A stretch of DNA of 26,720 nt from CAYTAP01 sp964435775 (lineage in GTDB: Bacteria > Planctomycetota > Phycisphaerae > Tepidisphaerales > Tepidisphaeraceae): positions 1-26,720 of the forward strand of contig CAYTAP010000044.1 in the NCBI GenBank assembly GCA_964435775.1, given 5' to 3'. Made by a program: the position numbers and the translations under genes. A model generated the notes under the pieces. That model saw nothing but the letters and a program-made list of their open reading frames with translations. It was not told where the DNA came from and ran no database searches. Below are positions 6,344 to 14,095 of this stretch, piece after piece; position 1 is the stretch's first letter, and every line of letters begins with the position of its first letter.

Positions 6344-8416
6344 ATGCCGCCATTTGAGGTCATCAGCGAGTTCAAGCCGCAGGGGGATCAGCCGCAGGCG
6401 ATTGATGCGCTGGCGCGGGGGATTGAGGAGGGGAAGCGGTCCCAGACGCTGATGGGCGTGACGGGATCGGGCAAGACCTTCACGATGGCGCACACGATCG
6501 CCCGCGTGCAGCGCCCGACGCTGGTCATCAGCCACAACAAGACGCTGGCCGCGCAGTTGTATGAGGAGTTCAAGGAGCTGTTCCCGAACAACGCGGTGGG
6601 ATACTTCGTCAGTTATTACGATTACTACCAGCCCGAAGCGTATATCCCGCAGCGCGACATCTATATTGAGAAGGATGCCAGTCGCAATGACGATCTGGAT
6701 CGGCTGCGCTTGGCGGCGACGAGCAATCTGGTGAGCCGGCCGGATGTGCTGCTGGTGGCGAGCGTGTCGTGCATCTTCGGGCTCGGTTCGCCGGTGGAAT
6801 ACAAGGCGGGGGTCGTTCCGATTCGCAAGGGCGTGGAGACCGATCGCGATGAGATGCTGCGCCGGCTGATCGACCTGCAATATTCCCGCAACGACATCGA
6901 GTTCAAACGCGCCACGTTCCGCGTCCGCGGGGATGTGGTGGAGCTGTATCCCTCGTATGAGGAGTTCGCGTATCGCATCGAGTCTGTCGGGGTTGAGATC
7001 ACGTCGATTGTGGCGATCAAGCCGCTCACCGGAGAGGTGCTGGCGGAGCACGATCAGATTTTCATTTACCCGGCCGTTCACTATGTGATGCCGGAGGATC
7101 GGCTGGCGGGGGCGATTGAGTCGATCAAGGCGGAGCTCGAGATGCAGGTGATGCACCTGCGGGGGGAGGGGAAGCTGCTCGAGGCGCAGCGGCTCTTGGC
7201 CCGGACGAAATATGATCTGGAGATGATGCTGGAGGTGGGGTATTGCTCGGGGATTGAAAATTACAGCCGGCATCTGGATGGGCGCAATCCGGGCGACAAA
7301 CCATATACTTTGATCGATTACTTCCCGAAGGATTTTCTGGTCATCATCGATGAATCGCACGTGACGATTCCGCAGATTCGGGCGATGTACAACGGGGATC
7401 GCCAGCGCAAATCGGTGCTGGTCGATCATGGGTTTCGACTGCCCAGCGCCCTGGACAATCGGCCGCTGAAGTTTGAGGAGTTCGAGACGATGATCAACCA
7501 GACGATCTTCGTCTCGGCGACGCCGGCGAAGTATGAACTCGAGCATACGGGCGGGGAGGTCGTCGAGCAGGTCATTCGCCCGACGGGGCTCATTGATCCG
7601 GTGATCGAGGTCCATCCGGCGCAGGGACAGGTGCCCGATTTGCTCAAGCAGATCGCCGAGCGCGTGAAGAAGGGGGACCGGGTGCTGGTGACGACGCTGA
7701 CCAAGCGGCTGGCGGAAGACTTGGCGGCGTATATTCAGGAGGCCGGGTTCAAGGGGCGGTATCTGCACAGCGAGATTCAGACGATTGAGCGAGTGGAGAT
7801 TCTGCGCGAGCTGCGGCAGGGGGACTATGACGTGCTGGTGGGCGTCAATCTTCTCCGCGAAGGGCTGGATTTGCCGGAGGTGTCGATGGTGGCGATTCTC
7901 GACGCCGACAAGGCGGGGTTTTTGCGAAGCGAAACCTCGCTGATTCAGATGATCGGCCGGGCGGCGCGGAACGTCGATGCGAAGGTCATTTTGTACGCCG
8001 ACACCGTGACCCCCGCGATGCAAAGCGCGATGGATGAATCGTCGCGGCGGCGCTCATTGCAGGAGCAATTCAACAAAGAGCATGGGATCACGCCGGCCAC
8101 CGTGCAGCGGGCGATCCGTGACGGGATCGAATCGGAAGTGAAGGCCCGGCGGACGGTGCAGGAGGCGATCCACGCCAACGACAGCCAGATGGACAACACC
8201 GAGATCATTCAACTGTTGGAAGAGGAAATGCTCGATGCGGCCAGAAACCTCGAATTCGAGCGTGCCGCGCAACTGCGGGATAAGCTCAATGAAATCAAGG
8301 GCGCCCCGACGATCACCACGGGCGGCGTGAAGAATTATGGGGAACAGGAAATTGAGGAGAGAAAAATCTGGCAGCCGAAGAAAAAAGGGCGCGGGGGGAG
8401 GCGGGTGGCGAAGTGA
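6344..8416 (+). CDS. uvrB: Excinuclease ABC subunit B
   Basis: UvrB is the damage-verifying helicase-like subunit of nucleotide excision repair. It is loaded by UvrA and then recruits UvrC. The protein is 690 residues, normal for the family. Visible features are Walker A GVTGSGKT (38-45), the beta-hairpin start YYDYYQPEAYIP (91-102) that inserts between strands, DESH (336-339, Walker B), helicase motif V and VI segments (VGVNLLREGLDLPEV, QMIGRAARN) and a C-terminal UVR domain (about 630-660, IIQLLEEEMLDAARNLEFER) that contacts UvrC. The last 30 residues are Lys/Arg-rich. The ATG at 6344 has GGAG at 6333-6336; an upstream TTG frame adds nine residues without support. uvrA and uvrC are not in the window. 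Confidence 0.97.
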   Translation: MPPFEVISEFKPQGDQPQAIDALARGIEEGKRSQTLMGVTGSGKTFTMAHTIARVQRPTLVISHNKTLAAQLYEEFKELFPNNAVGYFVSYYDYYQPEAYIPQRDIYIEKDASRNDDLDRLRLAATSNLVSRPDVLLVASVSCIFGLGSPVEYKAGVVPIRKGVETDRDEMLRRLIDLQYSRNDIEFKRATFRVRGDVVELYPSYEEFAYRIESVGVEITSIVAIKPLTGEVLAEHDQIFIYPAVHYVMPEDRLAGAIESIKAELEMQVMHLRGEGKLLEAQRLLARTKYDLEMMLEVGYCSGIENYSRHLDGRNPGDKPYTLIDYFPKDFLVIIDESHVTIPQIRAMYNGDRQRKSVLVDHGFRLPSALDNRPLKFEEFETMINQTIFVSATPAKYELEHTGGEVVEQVIRPTGLIDPVIEVHPAQGQVPDLLKQIAERVKKGDRVLVTTLTKRLAEDLAAYIQEAGFKGRYLHSEIQTIERVEILRELRQGDYDVLVGVNLLREGLDLPEVSMVAILDADKAGFLRSETSLIQMIGRAARNVDAKVILYADTVTPAMQSAMDESSRRRSLQEQFNKEHGITPATVQRAIRDGIESEVKARRTVQEAIHANDSQMDNTEIIQLLEEEMLDAARNLEFERAAQLRDKLNEIKGAPTITTGGVKNYGEQEIEERKIWQPKKKGRGGRRVAK

Positions 8417-8420
8417 GGAT

Positions 8421-8448
8421 TTGTCCGTTGTCCGTGGTCAGGGATCAG
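8421..8448. repeat. Heptanucleotide array, family D (TTGTCCG/GTGGTCC type)
   Basis: Degenerate 7-nt units ttgtccg, ttgtccg, tggtcag and ggatcag run from 8421 to 8448, starting five bases after the uvrB stop codon. The same family recurs inside the lipid kinase gene at 25530-25557. It directly precedes the family A element at 8464. Confidence 0.75.
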
Positions 8449-8463
8449 TTGCACGCAGGAGAA

Positions 8464-8573
<110 letters not shown>

Positions 8574-8648
8574 CGCCCCTACGGCGAGCCTTTGGGTCCA
8601 TCCGCGTTTGCCCTTGAGAATCATTACAATCCAATGGCCCCCGGTTTC

Positions 8649-8676
8649 TTGCCGTATGTTGCGCCGGCTTTACAAT
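8649..8676 (+). promoter_or_regulatory. Candidate sigma-70-type promoter
   Basis: TTGCCG (8649-8654) and TACAAT (8671-8676) are 16 bp apart and match consensus at four and five of six positions. The pair sits 57 bp before the ATG of the exported-protein gene, in the part of the gap free of repeats. Confidence 0.35.
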
Positions 8677-8732
8677 GGCGCCATTGAGACGTCTCCAGCG
8701 GAAACGTTTTGCAAATCCAATGAAGGGCAATC

Positions 8733-10046
8733 ATGCTGAACATGAAAGCGGTCATCGCGGCGTGGGCGGTTCTGGTCATGGCTGCTTTGTCGGCCGGGGC
8801 GGCCATGCCGACGCCGCCGGATGAGCTTATTGGCGAGGATGCGTTTCTGGTCATCTCCATTAGCGGCGATCAAGCGACGCCGGATGCCTTGCGCGCCGCA
8901 GCCCAGGTGGTGCTCGGGAAAGATGCCGCGATGGCCAAGGGGCCGCTGGATCAATTTCAGCAGTTGTATGACCGCGCCACGCAGGCGGACGTGCGGGCGG
9001 TGTGCCTTGTCGCTCAGATAGACGCGGATGGGCATGGGGGGGTCATCATGCTTGATTTCAAACTGAAACCGGGCGCTGATCCGGCGGCGGTGCAAAACCT
9101 GAATCCCTGGAAGGGCATGGTCGGCGGACAACAAGCGGCCTCTCATCGCATCAACGGTGATTTGGTCTTCCTCCCACCAAACCAGTCGCTGCCGGCAGCG
9201 CCATCGCCCGCCCGCGCCAAAATCTTCAAGGAGGCCATCGCGGCCGCGGGCGATCAGTCCATGGTTGTTGTTCTTGCCCCGACGAGGTTCATCCGTGATT
9301 CCTTCAGCCGCATGATGTCGCACACGCCGCCCGACATCAAAGCAGTCGGCGCCGATCTTCTCAACAGCCAGTGGACGAGCCTGGCCGTCACCTCCGGGGC
9401 CGCGCCGGAGTTGAAAGTGACAACGCAGCAGCCGGATGCGGCATCCGCCGCGAGGCTGTTGAGGGAGTTCCCGAAGGCGATCGCGCGAGTGAAGGGGTTA
9501 TTTCGAATCGACCATGCCCCGCCCATGCAGCATCGGCCGCTGCATACCGCTGTTGAGCGGCTTGATGAGGCGCTGCGCTCCGTTGAACTCAAGCAGCACG
9601 ACACGCAAGTCTCGCTGACGGCCGACACCAAGGTTCTGACGAAGTTCGCCGCCGCCGCCGTACCGCTCGTGGAGATCGAACGCGAACGTGGCAAGGACAT
9701 GCAGTCCATGTCCAATATGCGACGATTGAGCCAGGGTCTCATCATGTACGCCAGCGATCACCATGGGAACTTGCCCGACACATTGGACCAGATGCCAACG
9801 TACTTCGGCGGTGAAGAGGGATTGGCGATGTTGATGACGAATCCCCGAACCGGCGACAAACCCGGTTATCTCTACGTCAAACCCGCCGCCCAAAAGATGT
9901 TTCAAATCAAACATCCGGACACGGTGCCGCTTATTTACGAGTTGCGCAACGGCAAAAAGGATCCAACCGGTTTCATCGCCTACGTCGATGGACATGTCGC
10001 CAAGGCCCCCCGCAGTTCGTCCACCGCTCCAAGCCCCCGGCCCTAG
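8733..10046 (+). CDS. Exported protein with C-terminal pseudopilin-type domain, unknown
   Basis: The 437-residue product starts with a signal peptide (MLNMKAVIAAWAVLVMAALS, cleavage near AGAA-MP), so it is periplasmic or secreted. The middle (about 25-330) is soluble and unrecognised. The last 110 residues look like the C-terminal part of planctomycete DUF1559/type II secretion pseudopilin-like proteins: SMSNMRRLSQGLIMYASDHH with GNLPDTL, then LYVKPA, PLIYE and a terminal YVDGHV. The usual N-terminal prepilin helix and cleavage motif are absent, so the domain appears to have been moved onto another exported scaffold. The ATG at 8733 has GAAGGG upstream; ATG 8742 is an alternative. A candidate promoter lies at 8649-8676. 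It is probably a single-gene unit. Function unknown. Confidence 0.8.
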   Translation: MLNMKAVIAAWAVLVMAALSAGAAMPTPPDELIGEDAFLVISISGDQATPDALRAAAQVVLGKDAAMAKGPLDQFQQLYDRATQADVRAVCLVAQIDADGHGGVIMLDFKLKPGADPAAVQNLNPWKGMVGGQQAASHRINGDLVFLPPNQSLPAAPSPARAKIFKEAIAAAGDQSMVVVLAPTRFIRDSFSRMMSHTPPDIKAVGADLLNSQWTSLAVTSGAAPELKVTTQQPDAASAARLLREFPKAIARVKGLFRIDHAPPMQHRPLHTAVERLDEALRSVELKQHDTQVSLTADTKVLTKFAAAAVPLVEIERERGKDMQSMSNMRRLSQGLIMYASDHHGNLPDTLDQMPTYFGGEEGLAMLMTNPRTGDKPGYLYVKPAAQKMFQIKHPDTVPLIYELRNGKKDPTGFIAYVDGHVAKAPRSSSTAPSPRP

Positions 10047-10083
10047 GCGAAGGGAGGTTGTTCAACTGTTGGAAGTTCGTGGA

Positions 10084-10189
10084 GTGGGCCTTGGCCCACC
10101 CAATGATCGTGGCGGGCCAGGGCCCGCCCCACGGGCTGCTTTGGATAAAGGATCGGGCTTTGTGTGACGCCCCGGCACATGCCGGCGTC
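10084..10189. repeat. Cluster of three GC-rich hairpins
   Basis: Three palindromes follow in a row: gtgggcc-tt-ggcccac (10084-10099), ggcgggcc-ag-ggcccgcc (10111-10128) and gacgccccggca-ca-tgccggcgtc (about 10166-10189, one bulge). None has a T-tract, so they are not classical intrinsic terminators. They resemble REP-like intergenic palindromes. Confidence 0.7.
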
Positions 10190-10331
10190 ATCGCAACACT
10201 CCGAATAAGGAATCGGCCGGACTATAGCGCAACTGAAGGACAATCCGGAAAAATCCGCACCATCTCCACGCCCGGTAATACCGCCCCATTCGCCCCTGCC
10301 ACGGCGTTGTGTGTCGAATCAAGAAGGCAAC

Positions 10332-10499
10332 AGAAGGAACGTTGCCTTCTATGGAAGAGTGATTGCCTCCTACGGAAGAGTGATTGCCTCCTACGGAAGA
10401 GTGATTGCCTCCTACGGAAAAGTGATTGCCTTCTATGGAAGAGTGATTGCCTTCTTTGAAAGAGTGCCTGCCCTCATTGGAAGGTGAATGGCCTTCTTT
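10332..10499. repeat. 21-bp tandem repeat, eight units
   Basis: Eight head-to-tail 21-bp units start at 10332, 10353, 10374, 10395, 10416, 10437, 10458 and 10479. Units 2-4 are identical (consensus ggaagagtgattgcctccta plus c); the outer units diverge, as expected of a tandem array ageing from its ends. The period is a multiple of three, so all frames stay open through it, which explains Asn-His-Ser-Ser-rich spurious frames. Next to it, gaaggcaac (10323-10331) and gttgccttc (10341-10349) form a perfect inverted repeat. There are no spacers, so it is not CRISPR. Confidence 0.9.
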
Positions 10500-10572
10500 C
10501 AAAGTCGAATCACCTTTCGGGGCGGAGCCGTGTGCCCCTCGTGCGGAAGGGCAATCACGGGGCGGGCATGGT

Positions 10573-10662
10573 CCGCCCACCGTTTTCCGGTGGGCGGTGC
10601 GTGGGATGGGCATCGCCCGCCGCCGTTTCGGCCGCCGCCTGGCCACGCGGCGGGCCGTGCCC
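10573..10662. repeat. Two large GC-rich palindromes
   Basis: ccgcccaccg (10573-10582) pairs perfectly with cggtgggcgg (10588-10597) around a ttttc loop. The following 10601-10662 block forms a second long imperfect stem, with atgggcatcgcccgccgc opposing gcggcgggccgtgcccac at about 15 of 18 positions. They end about 90 bp before the next gene. Confidence 0.65.
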
Positions 10663-10751
10663 ACGCTGCTTGCTTTCGCCTGTCGGACCAGTGACCATTC
10701 AAGGCAATCGCCCGGCGCGGGCAACGCCCCGGGACTGAGGAGGATGCACCG

Positions 10752-11657
10752 ATGCAGAAAGTTCTGATTGATACCGACCCCGGCCAGGACATCGACGATC
10801 TGCTGGCGATCTGGTTCGCGCTGCTGCGGCCCGAACTGGACGTTGTCGCCATCACCACGGTCACCTGGCCGACCGACAAGCGGGCGCGGCTGATCAAACG
10901 GCTGCTGCGCCATCTGGATCGAACGGATATTCCGGTCGCGGCGGGGATGCAGTTGCCCCTGCGCGGCATGAGCGGGGATGAATTGCGCGATCTATATGAT
11001 CCGGGGCGAAGTCTCAATCACTATTGTTTCGCGGAACCGACGGACCCCTTGGATGATCCCGGCGAGGCGGATGCGGTGGATCTGATGATTCGAACCATCG
11101 AGCGGCACCCCGGCGAACTGGTTCTGGCGTGCATTGCCCCATTGACGAACGTCGCGGCGATGTTGTGCCGCCGGCCGGACCTTGCCCCCAAAATCAGGCA
11201 TATTGCGTTGATGGGGGGGGAAACAACGCTCAATCGCCGCGAGCACAATATCGCGTTTGATTATGCGGCCGCCGACATCGTCTTTCACGCCGGCATCCCG
11301 ATTTTCATGGGAACATGGGAGATCACGCGACGATTTGTTTTGTCTTCGGCTGATTGCGATTCCATCCGCCGGCGCGACACCCCCCTGACCGGCGCGATCT
11401 CCAGGGCCATTGAGGCATGGCGGCCGGCGCAAAGCTGGAAGCCCTCGCCGGTCATGTATGATTTGTTTCCCATCCTCTGGTCCTTCGACCGGACCCTGTA
11501 CCAGGTTCAGCCGATGCGCGTCGCCATCGAGACCGCTGGAACCTTCACGCGCGGGATGACCATTCCAACCGCCGGGCCCGCCAATGCGGAGGTGACGGTG
11601 GGCATCAAGGAGATGGAGATTCGCGAGCTTTACCTCTCGACGATTCTTCGAGAATGA
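10752..11657 (+). CDS. Nucleoside hydrolase (inosine-uridine preferring family)
   Basis: Family members cleave the N-glycosidic bond of ribonucleosides to free base and ribose for salvage. The protein is 301 residues. The N-terminal calcium and ribose-binding motif DTDPGQDIDD is at 7-16, in the variant with two extra residues that is common in one bacterial subgroup. Further family segments are IAPLTNVA, ALMGG and EHNIAFDYAAADIVF (equivalent to the E-F-N-x3-D-x-A-A block). Near the C-terminus SPVMYDLF takes the place of the usual HD pair, keeping the metal-binding Asp but with Tyr instead of His. Substrate cannot be inferred. The start is secured by GAGGAGG at 10737-10743, eight bases before the ATG. 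It stands alone, convergent with the transporter genes. Confidence 0.88.
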   Translation: MQKVLIDTDPGQDIDDLLAIWFALLRPELDVVAITTVTWPTDKRARLIKRLLRHLDRTDIPVAAGMQLPLRGMSGDELRDLYDPGRSLNHYCFAEPTDPLDDPGEADAVDLMIRTIERHPGELVLACIAPLTNVAAMLCRRPDLAPKIRHIALMGGETTLNRREHNIAFDYAAADIVFHAGIPIFMGTWEITRRFVLSSADCDSIRRRDTPLTGAISRAIEAWRPAQSWKPSPVMYDLFPILWSFDRTLYQVQPMRVAIETAGTFTRGMTIPTAGPANAEVTVGIKEMEIRELYLSTILRE

Positions 11658-11731
11658 AAAAAGATGCGGGGTCATCACCTCAATCCCATTGCGGGGCGCA
11701 AGGGGACGGCGGGGCGAAAGGGGACGGGAGT

Positions 11732-11749
11732 CGCCTTGGCCTCAAGGCG
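11732..11749. terminator. Hairpin between convergent genes
   Basis: cgccttg (11732-11738) and caaggcg (11743-11749) form a perfect 7-bp stem with a 4-nt loop in the 120-bp gap between the convergent nucleoside hydrolase and transporter genes. It may end transcription in both directions. There is no T-run, so support is weak. Just upstream, 11690-11728 holds two near copies of a gcaaggggacggcgggg-type stretch. Confidence 0.35.
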
Positions 11750-11777
11750 TGCGGTATTTCCCGACCGTGGCCACCTG

Positions 11778-13268
11778 TTATTCCATCGCCTCAAGCAACA
11801 GCTTCGCCGCTTTTTGCGGGGAGCGGTGATCGACATCGACGGTTTTGTTGGCGATACGCATCAGGTTGTTGTCCACCGCGCCGATCATGGGGCGCAGGGC
11901 GTCGAGGAAGCCGCCGCGTTTCGCGGCGCTTTGGCTGACGAGAACCACGGCGTCGTAGGGGGGCAGGGCGTGGCGGGGATCGGTCAGCACGCGAAGGTTT
12001 AGCGCGGCGATTCGGCCGTCGGTGCTGAAGGCGGTGATCGCGTCCACCTGTCCTTCGGCGACGGCGGAATACATGAGCGAGGAGTCGAGGCTGATCGTCT
12101 GTTTGAAGCGCAGGCCGTATTGATCGCGGACGGCGGTCCATTCGGGTCGGCCGAAGAATTCATAATCGCCGCCGAGGCGTATGGTGGGGGCGTGGGGGGC
12201 GAGGTCGGCGATCGTGTGGAGGTTGTAGCGCCTGGCGGTCGCCTCGGAGACGGCGATGGCGTAGGTGTTCTCAAAACCGATTGCGCCCATGCAAACGACG
12301 CCGTACCGTTTTTTGAGTTCGGTGGTCAGTTCGGCGAGCAATTGTTTGGGGGGCGGAATGTCGGTGCGCTTGAGGACGTTGGCCCAGAGGGTGCCGGAAT
12401 AATCGACGTAGCAATCGATGCTGCCGTTGGCCAGGGAGTTGAAGAGAATGGAGGAGCCCATCCCCTGGGCCTTGGCGGGGCGAAAGCCGGCGCCGCGGAG
12501 TTGCGAGGCCATCACATCGGCGAGGATGTATTGCTCGGTGAAGGTTTTGGCGCCGATGTGGACGTTGGGCTCCGGTCGGATGAGGGGGGAGATCGCGCCG
12601 GCGGCGACGATCCCCAAAACAACCAGGGCCCCGACGCCGAGCATCCGGCGGCGCTGGGCGACGGCGATTTCTAGGGCGCGGATGAGCGAGTCGAGGACGA
12701 TGGCCAGGATCGCCGCGGCGGCGCAGCCGACGAGGATGGCGGTGTTGTTGCGAAGCTGCAGGCCCTGAAAGATATAGTCGCCGAGGCTGGGCTGGCCGAC
12801 GGGGGTGGAGAGGGTGGCGATGCCGACGACCCAGACCGCCGATGTGCGAATGCCCGCGAGGATGACGGGGGCGGCGAGGGGAAGCTGGACCTTGCGGAGC
12901 ATCTGGTTGGAGGTCATCCCCACGCCGCGGGCCGCCTCGACGAGGGCGGGATCGACGCCGGCGATGCCCGTGACGGTGTTGCGAAGAATCGGGAGGATGC
13001 TGTAGAGGATCAACGCGATCAGGGCGGGGACGAATCCGATCAGCCCCAGCAGCGGCACCATCAGCGCCAGCAAGGCGAGGCTGGGGATGGTTTGAATGAC
13101 ACCGGCGATGCCCAGGAGCGGCCCGCGAATGAGACGAACGCGAGTGGCGAGGATCGCCAGGGGAATGCTGATCAGGATGCCGATCCCCAGCGCCATGAGC
13201 GTCAGCAGCATGTGGTAGCCCAGGCGATCGGGGAGGAGGGAGAGTTGATGAAGGAGGGTGGGGTTCAT
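11778..13268 (-). CDS. ABC transporter permease fused to substrate-binding protein (OpuC/OpuF/EgtU type)
   Basis: This 496-residue protein joins a permease and its binding protein. Residues 1-205 are an OpuC-type permease with about six helices and the ATPase-contacting EAARGVGM loop (111-118). After one more helix (about 208-228) residues 236-496 are an OpuAC-type binding domain beginning with HIGAKTFTEQYILADVM, with YVDYSGTLW, FENTYAIAV, GGDYEFFGRPEW and DAITAFSTDGRI. Fused proteins of this type import glycine betaine, choline-like osmoprotectants or ergothioneine (EgtU). The ligand cannot be decided by eye. The binding domain would face the periplasm. The ATG at 13268 has no clear ribosome binding site; translation may depend on the upstream ATPase gene, whose predicted stop is 58 bp away. 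If that ATPase is dead, this permease has no evident partner in the window. Confidence 0.88.
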   Translation of the reverse strand: MNPTLLHQLSLLPDRLGYHMLLTLMALGIGILISIPLAILATRVRLIRGPLLGIAGVIQTIPSLALLALMVPLLGLIGFVPALIALILYSILPILRNTVTGIAGVDPALVEAARGVGMTSNQMLRKVQLPLAAPVILAGIRTSAVWVVGIATLSTPVGQPSLGDYIFQGLQLRNNTAILVGCAAAAILAIVLDSLIRALEIAVAQRRRMLGVGALVVLGIVAAGAISPLIRPEPNVHIGAKTFTEQYILADVMASQLRGAGFRPAKAQGMGSSILFNSLANGSIDCYVDYSGTLWANVLKRTDIPPPKQLLAELTTELKKRYGVVCMGAIGFENTYAIAVSEATARRYNLHTIADLAPHAPTIRLGGDYEFFGRPEWTAVRDQYGLRFKQTISLDSSLMYSAVAEGQVDAITAFSTDGRIAALNLRVLTDPRHALPPYDAVVLVSQSAAKRGGFLDALRPMIGAVDNNLMRIANKTVDVDHRSPQKAAKLLLEAME

Positions 13269-13326
13269 ATGCGCTATCGTTAAATCAGCTCTTCATAGAC
13301 TGGGGCGACGTGAACGAGGCATGTGC

Positions 13327-14095
13327 TTACACGGCCACCTCGCCGCCTTTCGAGATGGCTTCGAGCTGGTCGGCCTGGCGCTTGGGGCTTTCCATGAGCT
13401 GGGCGACGAAGGGGTCATCGGGGGCGGTCATCAATTCATGGGGCGTGCCGAGGCGAAGGAGTCGCCCTTCGTGCATAACCGCCACGCGGTCGGCCAGCAG
13501 AAGCGCTTCGGTCCATGACGGCCGTCAGGCTCAGTTTGCGTTGAATGCGCCGAAACTCATCGCGCAACGCATCGCGGGTTACCGGATCGAGCGCGCCGAA
13601 CGGTTCGTCGAGAAGCATGATCGAGGGGCTGGCGGCCAGGGCGCGGGCGAAGCCGACGCGCTGGCGCTGCCCGCCCGAGAGTTCGATGGGATGACGGTCG
13701 CGGTACGTCGCCGGTTCAAGTCCCACCATGTCGAGCAGTTCGTCGATGCGGGCCGCGATGCGCCTGGATTTCCAGCCGAGGAGGCGCGGGACGGTCGCCA
13801 CATTCTCTCCGACGGTCAGGTGCGGAAACAAACCGATCATCTGAAAGACATATCCGATGCCGCGCCGCAGCGAGACGGGATCCATGCCCGAGGTTTCCCG
13901 GCCATCGATGAGGATCCGCCCGCTCGTCGGCTCGATCAGGCGGTTGATCATCTTGAGCGTCGTCGTCTTGCCGGAGCCGGAGGAGCCGAGCAATACGAGC
14001 AATTCGCCGCGCGGGACGTGAAAAGACACATCCCGCACCGCGAAACGATCCGACGACGCCTCGTATTGTTTGTGGACGTGCCGCAGCTCGATCAT
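13327..14095 (-). pseudogene. ABC transporter ATPase (OpuCA/EgtV type), broken by a deletion at the H-loop
   Basis: The N-terminal 194 codons encode a good betaine-type ABC ATPase: Walker A GSSGSGKTT (37-45), Q-loop VFQ (83-85), signature LSGGQRQR (139-146) and Walker B MLLDEP (160-165). After TAVM (codon 194, 13514-13516) the frame runs into unrelated sequence. The expected remainder (TEALLLADRVAVMHEGRLL and on to a TAA at 13327-13329) is intact in another frame starting at 13512. Only one base (13513) lies between Met194 and that Thr, where about 15 nt encoding V-T-H-D-x should be. So about 14 nt are missing, including the switch histidine codon. As read, the protein is a 219-residue dead product. 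Its ATG overlaps the methyltransferase stop (ATGA). A sequencing or assembly error is possible. Confidence 0.85.

Larger units (their letters stand above)
10047..10751. other. 705-bp gene-free stretch of palindromes and tandem repeats
   Basis: I find no real gene. Open frames cross it on both strands, but they translate the 21-bp repeat (10332-10499) and the GC-rich palindromes around it. The last 15 bp hold the strong ribosome binding site of the nucleoside hydrolase. The palindromes have strong hairpin potential and may end transcription of the upstream gene. Confidence 0.75.

Noticed and set aside
6329..8023. 564-codon open frame on the minus strand opposite uvrB
   Set aside because: It is antisense to a certain gene, with a composition rich in Arg, His and Leu typical of a shadow frame.
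10332..10499. CRISPR array
   Set aside because: The units are directly adjacent with no spacers, and no cas gene is near.
10188..10913. 241-codon minus-strand frame with Gly-Asn-His-Ser-Ser repeats
   Set aside because: It is a translation of the 21-bp tandem repeat and runs into the nucleoside hydrolase gene. No sign of selection on protein sequence.
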